Origin: Bacillota bacterium
GTDB lineage: Bacteria; Bacillota; Syntrophomonadia; Syntrophomonadales; Syntrophomonadaceae
Assembly (NCBI GenBank): GCA_023395515.1
Contig: JAEWZB010000080.1
Span: forward strand, 1-34,385
Length of the DNA: 34,385 nt
Direction of reading: 5' to 3'
In this document: piece by piece, positions 22,546 to 30,312 of the stretch
How the letters are laid out: each line of letters starts with the position of its first letter
Position numbering within the stretch: position 1 is the stretch's first letter
Made by a program: the position numbers and the translations under genes
Notes under the pieces: generated by a model
The model's database searches: none
What the model was told of the DNA's origin: nothing
What the model saw: only the letters and a program-made list of their open reading frames with translations

Positions 22546-25500
22546 TTATTTGTATCTGTTTTTTAACTTCTGGAGCCTCATGTATAAGGCAAGATTATCC
22601 GTTTCAGGATATTTTCCAATAATTGAAATGCCTTCAGGAACACCTACCCCCGCACCATCAAGCACCCCAGGTTCTTGGGATTCATCTGCACCTTCAGGCT
22701 TATCGGTACCTTCAGATTCATCCGTACCTTCAGGCTCATCCGTAGCTTCGGATTCATCCGTACCTTCGGATTCGTCTGTACCTCCGGATTCATCCGTACC
22801 TTCAGATTCATCCGCACCTTCGGATTCATCCGTACCTTCGGATTCATCCGTACCTTCGGATTCATCCGTACCTTCGGATTCATCCGTACCTTCGGATTCA
22901 TCCTTACCTTCGGATTCATCCGTACCTTCGGATTCGTCTATGCCTTCAGATTCATCCGTACCTTCGGATTCGTCTGTACCTTCGGATTCGTCTATGTCTT
23001 TCAATTCACCATCAAGTTTATTAGCTTTGCCAGCCAGTTCGATAGTTCCATATTTGATAGTTCCATCATCAAGAGTTATCTTTAATATCCAATACCCAGG
23101 CTGTAGATCACGAGTTAAAAGATTAAAGATGTATTGCCCCGCCCCGTCACCGCAACGGAACAGATTCTCACTAGTAGAACTGCTATTAGAAACAGCCATG
23201 AATTCATTTCCGTTTTCATCAATTAAATATAATCTGGCAATAGCATAATTAACAGGCATGCCATTGTTATCAGTTAAAACAAATTTTACCGGCACCGTGT
23301 TCCCCTTGAAAACCTTACTTCCATCATCGCGAATGGGTGGAAGCAAACCACTGTAATTATAACGAACATGATAAGTTATGGTTTGGAGTACATGGTTTCC
23401 AGCTTTATCTTCCGCTTCTACTGTGAAGGCCTTAGTTCCAACTGATAAAGTATCAACTAGTTCACCATTAGACAGGTCACCTTGAAGAGTATTTATTCCT
23501 GACAAAGGATCAAATACAGTCCAATCTACCGAAACATTTTCATTAAGGTAGTATTCTTTTCCATCTAATGGAGCACTTATTGAAATCACGGGAGCAGTTT
23601 TGTCAATGTTAATGTTTTCAACTGTAAGGGATGAAGCGTTTCCTGCATTATCTGTAACTGTTCCGGTGCTAGACTGATTAAAGCCTTCATTTGTAATTGT
23701 AATAAGGTCTTCGCTAGCTATTCCTGATAGCGCATCATTACCGATGTATTTTATAGCTACATCTTGATTGTGCCATCCAAAATCATTAGCTAAGGGTGAA
23801 ACTTGTGCGTCGATTTCCGGCGGTGTAAGGTCGATCTTTATGATGGCTGTTTTTTCTGTTTCTTTATTGCCGGCTAAATCGGTACTAAAATAGGTTAATG
23901 TATGAATTCCCTCATCACTAACACAGATTTGATTTCCTGTATTCAAATCTGCTCCATCAAAGGAATAGTAAGTTGCTTCCACGCCGCTGGTACTATCTTC
24001 TGCGGTTAAGGTTATATTGCTGTCGCTATTCACCCAATCAGCAGGCGCATTATCATTAGTTTGGGGAGCACTTTTATCAATTTTAAAGGAAAGTGATTGT
24101 GCTTCTTCAACCCTGCCTGCTGCATTTACTGAACGGTATAATACCGTATACTCTCCGTCAACATTAAACACTCCTGGCTGGTCATAGCGACACCAGCTCT
24201 GACCGTTATCAATACTGTATTCGGTTCTCTCTATTCCTGAAGAACTGTTACCGGCCAAAGAAATTGTTACATCAGATTTATACCAATCATTATTTCCATC
24301 AGGTGTTTCTGGTGATACTAAGCAATACGTTTTCAGTCCGCTCTTGTCGATATTTACATAAATAAATTTGGTTTCTTCAATATTTTGCGCTTTATCCATA
24401 GAGCGGAAATAGATCATATTATGTCCTTCGGTTTCAATCATTAGTGGGGTAGTGAAGATGTGCCAGGTAACTCCATTATCCAAGCTATATTCAGTATAAT
24501 CAACGCCGGAAAGATTATCTTGCGCATTAAAATCCACAGTTACGGCACTAACATACCATGAGCCCATTGGATCAATTTTATCACCGTTGGTTATTACAGT
24601 AGTTTCTGGAGCAGTTTTATCAATATTCACCTTTTCACTAACTCCAATTGAATTTCCCGCTTTATCTACCGCTATCGCTGAGATACTCTGGTTTTTGCCC
24701 TCTATAGTAACAGTGACAATTGGATTATTAATATTTTTAAGACCGGAAAGCTCATCTGTCCCCGTAAATTCTACTACCACATCGCTATTGCGCCATCCGT
24801 ATTGATTCGGCCCCGGTGTTTGAATGGCGGTCACTATGGGAACAGATTTATCAATTTTTACTGTTATATATTTCGGAAACTCAGAGTTGCCATTGTTGTC
24901 AACAGCCCAGTAAGATATGATCCAAGTCCCCTCGTCATTTAAGTTAATGGAAGTTCCCCTTCCATTAATTATGGTTTCATTTTCATTATTAATACGGTAA
25001 TGCAATTCCTTTACTCCTACTCCATCAGGGTTGTCTGCTGAACTAAGGCTAACGGTAACATCATATTTACTCCATCCTTCGGAGTTCAAGGCAGGAGTAA
25101 TCATTGATTCCGTAGCTGGGGCTATATTATCACCTACGGTTTGTACAACACCATCTATATAAACCCATGTGGCCAGTGAATCATCATTCGTTCCTCCGGC
25201 ACTAATGATAAGCCGCAGTTGCTTGCCAAAATATCTGGATACATCGATATGTACGGTTTTCCAGCCAGTGCTTTTAAGCCCAGCTTTATTTCCCCAAGCA
25301 GTTTGCGCATAAGATGCTATTTCACTATTGTTGGAAAGATCAATTATTTTGTAATTAAAATAATCATAGCCATCAATGTCATAAGTAAATAAGTTATACG
25401 CAAATCTCAGATTAGGATCTTTAACCTCAAAATCCTGGTAAATTTCATTAGGTCCTATTGATTGACCCTCAACTGAAGGTGTACCTAAACGAACCATATT

Positions 25501-25707
25501 TTCACCATTATATGGGTAAGTAAATGATTCATTTTGGCTTAGGGTTACACTTTCAGAAACCGTACCTAACTGCCAACCAAACAAATCTTCTTCAAACGAA
25601 CTATTAATTAAGTTTTCCGCACCATATACTGGTATTGACCAAAACATGAGACCTAAAGAGGTAAATACAATAACTATTAGTTTTTTGTATAGTTTTAAGA
25701 AATCCAT
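22546..25707 (-). CDS. Large secreted Ig-like/PxKF surface protein with an acidic hexapeptide stalk
   Basis: 1053 residues from ATG 25707, eight bases after AAAGGAG. Order: signal peptide (1-30, ending PVYGA); a jelly-roll-like carbohydrate-binding type domain (about 32-200, INSSFEEDLFGWQLGTVSES); five to seven Ig-like/OmpL47-type modules with recurring AEDSTSGVEATYYSFDG, EYSLDNGVTWHIF and VNIDKTAP; a PxKF domain (FKGNTVPVKFVLTDNNGMPV); then about 18 copies of a DESEGT hexapeptide and a short C-terminal tail. There is no LPxTG motif or membrane anchor, so retention on the wall is uncertain. It looks like an adhesin or matrix protein. It is first in a minus-strand series with the helical-repeat protein and the RHS protein and is directly controlled by a c-di-GMP riboswitch. 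Confidence 0.85.
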   Translation of the reverse strand: MDFLKLYKKLIVIVFTSLGLMFWSIPVYGAENLINSSFEEDLFGWQLGTVSESVTLSQNESFTYPYNGENMVRLGTPSVEGQSIGPNEIYQDFEVKDPNLRFAYNLFTYDIDGYDYFNYKIIDLSNNSEIASYAQTAWGNKAGLKSTGWKTVHIDVSRYFGKQLRLIISAGGTNDDSLATWVYIDGVVQTVGDNIAPATESMITPALNSEGWSKYDVTVSLSSADNPDGVGVKELHYRINNENETIINGRGTSINLNDEGTWIISYWAVDNNGNSEFPKYITVKIDKSVPIVTAIQTPGPNQYGWRNSDVVVEFTGTDELSGLKNINNPIVTVTIEGKNQSISAIAVDKAGNSIGVSEKVNIDKTAPETTVITNGDKIDPMGSWYVSAVTVDFNAQDNLSGVDYTEYSLDNGVTWHIFTTPLMIETEGHNMIYFRSMDKAQNIEETKFIYVNIDKSGLKTYCLVSPETPDGNNDWYKSDVTISLAGNSSSGIERTEYSIDNGQSWCRYDQPGVFNVDGEYTVLYRSVNAAGRVEEAQSLSFKIDKSAPQTNDNAPADWVNSDSNITLTAEDSTSGVEATYYSFDGADLNTGNQICVSDEGIHTLTYFSTDLAGNKETEKTAIIKIDLTPPEIDAQVSPLANDFGWHNQDVAIKYIGNDALSGIASEDLITITNEGFNQSSTGTVTDNAGNASSLTVENINIDKTAPVISISAPLDGKEYYLNENVSVDWTVFDPLSGINTLQGDLSNGELVDTLSVGTKAFTVEAEDKAGNHVLQTITYHVRYNYSGLLPPIRDDGSKVFKGNTVPVKFVLTDNNGMPVNYAIARLYLIDENGNEFMAVSNSSSTSENLFRCGDGAGQYIFNLLTRDLQPGYWILKITLDDGTIKYGTIELAGKANKLDGELKDIDESEGTDESEGTDESEGIDESEGTDESEGKDESEGTDESEGTDESEGTDESEGTDESEGADESEGTDESGGTDESEGTDESEATDEPEGTDESEGTDKPEGADESQEPGVLDGAGVGVPEGISIIGKYPETDNLALYMRLQKLKNRYK
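22677..22998 (-). repeat. 18-bp coding tandem repeat (DESEGT stalk)
   Basis: About 18 units of an 18-base repeat, plus-strand form close to GGATTCATCCGTACCTTC, encode DESEGT with variants (DESEGI, DESEGK, DESEGA, DESGGT, DEPEGT, DKPEGA). The array can change length by slippage or recombination. Confidence 0.9.
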
Positions 25708-25730
25708 ATTGACCGCTCCTTTCTGCCAAG

Positions 25731-25761
25731 AAAAAATGCCCTCAACAATCAAGTCAAGGGC
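25731..25761 (-). terminator. Riboswitch-controlled intrinsic terminator
   Basis: On the minus strand GCCCTTGAC (25753-25761) pairs with GTTGAGGGC (25738-25746) across a 6-base loop, followed by A and six T (25731-25736). It lies between the aptamer and the ribosome site of the Ig-like protein gene. Its first arm overlaps the antiterminator partner described for the riboswitch. Confidence 0.8.
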
Positions 25762-25777
25762 AAGTAATCACCTTTTC

Positions 25778-25856
25778 ACCGGCAACCTGGCAATCATAGC
25801 TAATAGCCTTAGACCCATGGTTTTGCGTCCCCATCTTTCGCTGGGTTTGCCCTTAA
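25778..25856 (-). promoter_or_regulatory. Cyclic-di-GMP-I (GEMM-I) riboswitch aptamer
   Basis: The minus strand reads AAGGGCAAACCCAGCGAAAG, then ATGGGGACGCAAAACCATGG, GTCTAAGG and, at the 3' end, TTGCCAGGTTGCCGG. This has the conserved GGCAAACC, GAAA tetraloop, GGGACGCAAA, CC-x-x-GGGTCTAA and the closing GGTTGCC of GEMM-I. P1 pairs GGCAA (5') with TTGCC (3'). The 5' AAGGGCAA (25847-25854) can alternatively pair with TTGCCCTT (25756-25763), which includes one arm of the terminator. Ligand-stabilised P1 should release that arm and allow termination: a predicted OFF switch. A variant binding 3',3'-cGAMP is not excluded. Confidence 0.88.
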
Positions 25857-25906
25857 ACGGTTATGGCATTTCGTGGTTTTTTATGTTTTTTTATGGTATT
25901 TATATA

Positions 25907-25936
25907 TTTATACCCTCAATTGGCGATATATGTCAA
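25907..25936 (-). promoter_or_regulatory. Promoter of the riboswitch-controlled exoprotein operon
   Basis: On the minus strand TTGACA (25931-25936) and TATAAA (25907-25912) are 18 bases apart. The leader to the aptamer would be roughly 45 bases. Beyond it, 25937-26160 is AT-rich and shows no gene. Confidence 0.65.
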
Positions 25937-26165
25937 TAAAGAACTTAATTAAAACACACTATTATTTTGTTATTCTTGTAAAAAATAGCATTGAACCTTA
26001 TAAAATAGGCTTTTTTATAACTCATTCATAATAAAAGAAAATTGTAGAATTACTTTTGTAACTGGGAGGACAATTTCTTAAAAGGATGGAATCAGGGTCT
26101 GAATCTAGATTAAAAAATTCTGCAATAGAAAAAGTAATAAATATAACATGATTTTCAAAGCGAAA

Positions 26166-26217
26166 GCCCCACAGACGCTATATAAATACTTCTGTCAATG
26201 GGGCCTTTGTTTTTCGT
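26166..26217. terminator. Orphan hairpin, terminator-like
   Basis: GCCCCACAGA (26166-26175) pairs with TCTG...TGGGGC (26191-26204, with a 4-base bulge), followed on the plus strand by CTTTGTTTTTCG. No plus-strand gene ends here, so it may be a remnant of a deleted gene or back up the DUF1292 terminator. Confidence 0.4.
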
Positions 26218-26245
26218 TTTACTGCAAAGCTTGGATTTTAAAAGC

Positions 26246-26269
26246 AAAAAGCCCGGAATTACCGGGCTT
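26246..26269 (-). terminator. Intrinsic terminator after the DUF1292 gene
   Basis: On the minus strand AGCCCGG (26262-26268) pairs with CCGGGCT (26250-26256), loop of 5, followed by TTTTG. It ends the alaS-ireB-ruvX-DUF1292 transcript ahead of the exoprotein island. Confidence 0.85.
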
Positions 26270-26317
26270 AATTTATACTATCAGAACTTAATTATTTAGG
26301 ACGATAGTATTACTTTT

Positions 26318-26626
26318 TTAGACTTCTTCGCTGTCCACTAATTCTTGCCAAGCATCTGCAACTTTTTCCCATTCCTCATCATCTTCGATATCACTTAGGA
26401 ATTCGTTGCCTTCCTCATCTAAAACAACCTTTAGTATTACGACTTCGACTTCATTTTCCTCATCTTCTTCATTTTCTTCATCAAAGTCATCTAGAGGAAC
26501 TAAAACACGATAAGTAGCATCTTCGATTTCTAATTCGGCTAATAATTCAAATTCATGTTCTACGCCTTCTTCATCTACTAGTACTAAAACTGGAAACTCC
26601 TCATCAAAAAGCTCTTCGTTGCTCAT
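26318..26626 (-). CDS. DUF1292 domain protein (YrzB-like)
   Basis: A 102-residue, very acidic protein with the family opening FPVLVLVDEEGVEHEFELLA, the core YRVLVPLDD and VVILKVVLDEEGNEFLSDIE, and a final EEWEKVADAWQEL. The function is unknown. It follows ruvX as in many Firmicutes, and the whole alaS-yrzL-yrrK-yrzB order is kept here. Confidence 0.9.
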   Translation of the reverse strand: MSNEELFDEEFPVLVLVDEEGVEHEFELLAELEIEDATYRVLVPLDDFDEENEEDEENEVEVVILKVVLDEEGNEFLSDIEDDEEWEKVADAWQELVDSEEV

Positions 26627-26690
26627 AAATACACCTCTTTCAGCAGAATAAAGTAATTCTAATATTTACTGGTATGCTTGTCAAACCTTA

Positions 26691-27104
26691 CTAACTTTTA
26701 CGACTATCCAGATACGTCTGTAAAATAGTAGATGCGGCGATTTTATCAACCACTTTTTTTCTTTTTTGCCGGGATACATCAGCCGCAATCAATAATTTCT
26801 GCGCACTAACCGTTGACAAGCGTTCATCCTGATATATAACTGGTAAAGCAGCTTTAGCATGTAAAATACCGCCAAACTCCTGTACCTCTATAGCTTTAGG
26901 CCCTATAGTTCCATTCATGTTTTTGGGCAGGCCTACAACTATTACCGTTACCTCATTTTCCTGGCATATTTTAATTATGCTTTGCAAATCTTCTTCTAAG
27001 TTATTACGGATTAGAACGGAATGAGCCTGGGCCGTCCAGCCCATTTGATCACTTAAGGCTATACCAATGCGCTTCTCGCCAACATCTAATCCCATTATTC
27101 TCAT
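26691..27104 (-). CDS. ruvX: RuvX/YqgF-family Holliday junction resolvase-like nuclease
   Basis: 137 residues with the RNase H-like fold: first strand MRIMGLDVGEKRIGIALSD with the leading Asp, VIVVGLPKNMNGTIGPKA in the middle, YQDERLSTVSAQKLL with the second acidic pair, and DKIAASTILQTYLDSR at the end. YqgF proteins process 16S rRNA precursors or Holliday junctions; the rRNA role is better supported in E. coli. It lies in the alaS cluster, after ireB. Confidence 0.93.
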   Translation of the reverse strand: MRIMGLDVGEKRIGIALSDQMGWTAQAHSVLIRNNLEEDLQSIIKICQENEVTVIVVGLPKNMNGTIGPKAIEVQEFGGILHAKAALPVIYQDERLSTVSAQKLLIAADVSRQKRKKVVDKIAASTILQTYLDSRKS

Positions 27105-27141
27105 AAAAGCTTTCTCCTATACTGTAATCAGAGCTTAAGAT

Positions 27142-27170
27142 ATATCCCCATGCTTGAGGCATGGGGATAT
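27142..27170. repeat. Perfect 12-bp hairpin between ireB and ruvX
   Basis: ATATCCCCATGC (27142-27153) and GCATGGGGATAT (27159-27170) with loop TTGAG. There is no T tract on the coding strand, so it is not a standard terminator; it may be an RNA-processing or stability element, or a small palindromic repeat. Confidence 0.6.
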
Positions 27171-27174
27171 GATA

Positions 27175-27426
27175 CTATAGCAAATATTTTTTTAGCATTA
27201 CCTCTAATATTTCATCCCGATCTACTTTACAGATAAGATTTCTGGCTCCATTAAAACTGGTAATATAAGCTGGATCTCCCGATATCATATAACCTACTAA
27301 TTGATTGATGGGATTATAGCCTTTTTCCTCCAGAGCCTGGTAGACAGCTTGCAACACTGCTCTTACCTTTTCCTCTCCATCTCTTTCGATCTTAAAACTT
27401 ACCGTTTCATCTGGTATATGAGGCAT
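27175..27426 (-). CDS. IreB-family regulatory phosphoprotein (YrzL)
   Basis: 83 residues: ETVSFKIERDGEEKVRAVLQ, then YQALEEKGYNPINQLVGYMI and SGDPAYITSFNGARNLICKV. This is the full UPF0297/IreB family. In Enterococcus faecalis IreB is phosphorylated by the IreK kinase and affects cephalosporin resistance. It stands between alaS and ruvX as in most Firmicutes; a cell-envelope regulatory role would suit the nearby PBP and MltG genes. Confidence 0.92.
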   Translation of the reverse strand: MPHIPDETVSFKIERDGEEKVRAVLQAVYQALEEKGYNPINQLVGYMISGDPAYITSFNGARNLICKVDRDEILEVMLKKYLL

Positions 27427-27502
27427 GGCATAACACCTCCTGTTGGGCTAGCATTTAACTATCCCCTAGGGTTTCTATATTCCTATTTAATTATCCTCTA
27501 TT

Positions 27503-30139
27503 TTATGAAAATGTATTTTCTACCATGTTCTTGGCTTCCGCGAGGGCTTCCCCTAATTTAGTAACATCTTTGCCTCCGGCTTGAGCCATATCAGGCCGGC
27601 CGCCACCGCCGCCGCCGGCCACTTTAGCAGCCACACCCACGATTTTTCCGGCGTGCAAGCCTTTAGCCACTAAATCTTTACTTACAAAACATACGAACGC
27701 AACTTTATCCTCGATTACCGAACCTAATAATACCACCGAGCTGCCCAGCTTATCTTTAAGCATTTCGGCATTTTGCCTTAAAGCATTAGCATCTTGACTA
27801 GGCAAAGCTTCAATAAGTACTTTAGCTCCTTTAATATCAACCGCCTTATCGATTAAATCTGCACTGGAAGATTTAGATATTTCCAGCTTCAGATTCTCCA
27901 GTTCTTTTTCCTTGTCTTTTAGGGATTTATATAATGCTTCTACACGTTTTCCTACCTCTTGCGGAGAACATTTTAATAGATGGGCCGCATAGTTTAGTTC
28001 TTCTTCCATAGCATTCATATAATTAATCGCATAGGGGCCGGTAACCGCCTCTATGCGTCTTAACCCCGAGCCTATACTTCCCTCATTGAGTATCTTAAAA
28101 ACTCCTATTTCTCCAGTATTTTTTACGTGGGTCCCGCCACATAATTCCATACTGAAATCTTCCGCCTTTACTACTCTTACTTCATCACCGTATTTTTCTC
28201 CAAAAAGAGCCGTAGCTCCCATCTCTTTAGCTGAATTAATATCGGTAACTATGTACTCTATATCATACATTCCGGCAATAGCCTGATTCACTATCGCTTC
28301 TACCGCTTTTAGTTCTTCGGGCTGCAAGGCAGTTAAATGAGTAAAATCAAATCTCAGTCGATTAGGTTCAACTAAGGAGCCTTTTTGCACCGCATGCTCA
28401 CCTAATACTTGCCTTAAGGCTTTATGCAATAAATGGGTAGCAGTATGGTTTTTGGCAATGTCAGATCTGCGTTTAACCTCTGTTTCCAGGGTTACTTCTT
28501 CATGCTTATTTAAATAACCGTCTACTTCTCCTAAATGTAAAACCCAACCTGCTACTTTTTTAACATCGGTCACTACCATAGTACCACTACCACCGGTAAT
28601 TACCCCGTAATCCGCTACTTGTCCGCCGCTTTCGGCATAAAACGGTGTACTTTCGGTTACCAGCATAACTTTTTCATTATGGGCTTGGTCTACGGTACTT
28701 TGTCCCGTTATTATAGCCAGAATCTTAGCTTTTCCGGCTAAATAGTCATAACCGGTAAATTCAGTTTTAGGCAGTTCAGCCAGTAACTCGGCAACTAGTA
28801 TATCTTCTGCAAACGCATTATCGCCCTTATTAGCTTGGCGGGCTCTAAGGCGTTGGTTTTCCATCATGGCGGCAAAGCCAACTTTATCGACTTCGAAACC
28901 ATTTTCTTCCGCCATATCTTCAGTCAAATCAAGGGGGAAACCATAAGTATCATATAACATAAAAGCATTTTCCCCCGAAATAACTTTAGTTCCTTCTTTA
29001 GCTTGAACCCGGATAATTTCTTCCACCTTTTTAATGCCCTCATTTAAGGTCACCATAAACCGTTCTTCTTCCAGTTTAATAACTTCCTCAATAAAACTCT
29101 GCTTCTGGGCTAATTCCGGGTAAGCATCCTGCATTAAGCTTATTACGGTAGCCACGGTACGGTATAAAAAAGCTTCCTCTATACCTAATAAACGTCCAAA
29201 CCTTACCGCGCGGCGCAGAATTCGGCGTAAAACATAGCCTCGGCCATCATTGCTAGGCAAAACCCCGTCCGCAATTAAAAATGTACAAGAACGGCTGTGA
29301 TCAGCAATTACCCGGAAAGGAAAGCCATTTTCCTCCGGTTCATAAGAACGGCTGGTTATAGCTTCAATCTGCTTAATAATCGGCACAAAAAGGTCGGTAT
29401 CATAATTACTGTTTTTACCCTGGAGAACTGAAGTAATCCTTTCTAAACCCATACCGGTATCAATACTGGGCCTAGGCAAAGGATTTATGCTGCCATCTTC
29501 ATTTCTATTGTACTGCATGAAAACCAAATTCCAGATTTCCAGCCAGCGGTCACAGTCACATCCGCCGATGGCACAATCTTCACTACAAGCATACTCGGCA
29601 CCGCGGTCATACATAATTTCACTGCACGGCCCACATGGTCCTGTATCACCCATACTCCAGAAATTATCTTCATCTCCTAAACGGATTATGCGTTCAGGTT
29701 TAACTCCGGTCACTTCCTGCCACAGGTCAAAAGCTTCGTCATCATCTTTATAAACGGTAATCCATAACTTCTCCGCCGGAATATTAACTACATCAGTTAA
29801 AAATTCCCAAGCGTATTTAATCGCGTCAGTTTTAAAATAATCCCCAAAAGAAAAATTACCCAACATTTCAAAAAAGGTATGATGCCTGGGAGTTCTTCCT
29901 ACTGTATCTAAATCATTATGTTTTCCGCCGGCTCTAACACACTTCTGGGAAGTAGCAGCTCTGGAATAGTTGAGTTTATCTATGCCTAAAAAAACATTTT
30001 TAAACTGATTCATACCAGCATTAGTAAATAATAAGGTAGGGTCATTAACTGGTACAAGCGAAGAGCTGGTTACTACGGTATGTCCATTTTTAGCAAAGTA
30101 ATCTAAAAATGTCTTTCTAATTTCACTACTGGTCTGCAC
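27503..30139 (-). CDS. alaS: Alanyl-tRNA synthetase
   Basis: 878 residues, the normal bacterial length. The class II catalytic domain opens with SSEIRKTFLDYFAKNGHTVV and PTLLFTNAGMNQFKNVFLG; the editing domain carries HTATHLLHKALR and ELCGGTHVKNTGEIG (zinc-binding His and Cys); the C-terminal domain ends with VAGGGGGGRPDMAQAGGKD. It charges tRNA-Ala and clears Ser/Gly errors. The start is GTG 30139, seven bases after AGGGAGG. I searched the leader for a T box and saw no specifier stem or TGGNACCGCG motif. Confidence 0.97.
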   Translation of the reverse strand: MQTSSEIRKTFLDYFAKNGHTVVTSSSLVPVNDPTLLFTNAGMNQFKNVFLGIDKLNYSRAATSQKCVRAGGKHNDLDTVGRTPRHHTFFEMLGNFSFGDYFKTDAIKYAWEFLTDVVNIPAEKLWITVYKDDDEAFDLWQEVTGVKPERIIRLGDEDNFWSMGDTGPCGPCSEIMYDRGAEYACSEDCAIGGCDCDRWLEIWNLVFMQYNRNEDGSINPLPRPSIDTGMGLERITSVLQGKNSNYDTDLFVPIIKQIEAITSRSYEPEENGFPFRVIADHSRSCTFLIADGVLPSNDGRGYVLRRILRRAVRFGRLLGIEEAFLYRTVATVISLMQDAYPELAQKQSFIEEVIKLEEERFMVTLNEGIKKVEEIIRVQAKEGTKVISGENAFMLYDTYGFPLDLTEDMAEENGFEVDKVGFAAMMENQRLRARQANKGDNAFAEDILVAELLAELPKTEFTGYDYLAGKAKILAIITGQSTVDQAHNEKVMLVTESTPFYAESGGQVADYGVITGGSGTMVVTDVKKVAGWVLHLGEVDGYLNKHEEVTLETEVKRRSDIAKNHTATHLLHKALRQVLGEHAVQKGSLVEPNRLRFDFTHLTALQPEELKAVEAIVNQAIAGMYDIEYIVTDINSAKEMGATALFGEKYGDEVRVVKAEDFSMELCGGTHVKNTGEIGVFKILNEGSIGSGLRRIEAVTGPYAINYMNAMEEELNYAAHLLKCSPQEVGKRVEALYKSLKDKEKELENLKLEISKSSSADLIDKAVDIKGAKVLIEALPSQDANALRQNAEMLKDKLGSSVVLLGSVIEDKVAFVCFVSKDLVAKGLHAGKIVGVAAKVAGGGGGGRPDMAQAGGKDVTKLGEALAEAKNMVENTFS

Positions 30140-30242
30140 AATTTTGCCTCCCTCTTACACGTATAACTTCACTGCATCTATTTTCTTTTATAAATCCCCC
30201 TATGTCAATGCCCCTCTAGGTTAGGGGTCTTTGTAGTGAGGT

Positions 30243-30309
30243 GTTAGGGATAAGAGGTGAGGAGTGGGATAATAGAGGCACGCCTCACCCCTCACTCCTC
30301 ACCCCTTAC
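30243..30309. repeat. Dispersed palindromic repeat, copy 2
   Basis: GGTGAGGAGTGGG pairs imperfectly with CCCCTCACTCCTCACC around an inner GAGGCACGCCTC; the outer ends are GTTAGGG and CCCCTTAC. It shares ACGCCTCAYCCCT and the CCCCTTAC end with the copy at 7289-7346. It fills the gap between the AI-2E-type permease and alaS. Confidence 0.6.
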
Positions 30310-30312
30310 GTC

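Noticed and set aside
22677..22998. CRISPR-like array
   Set aside because: Repeats are 18 bp, contiguous and in frame with no unique spacers; no cas genes are near.
22550..23248. Long plus-strand frame rich in PSDSSV repeats opposite the Ig-like protein
   Set aside because: It is the antisense shadow of the 18-bp coding repeat; no ribosome site or signal peptide fits.
28053..28286. Plus-strand frames within alaS and the RHS gene
   Set aside because: They are antisense to strongly conserved coding sequence and show no independent start signals.
30140..30312. T-box leader upstream of alaS
   Set aside because: The leader is too short after the palindromic repeat and lacks the TGGNACCGCG motif and a specifier stem-loop.
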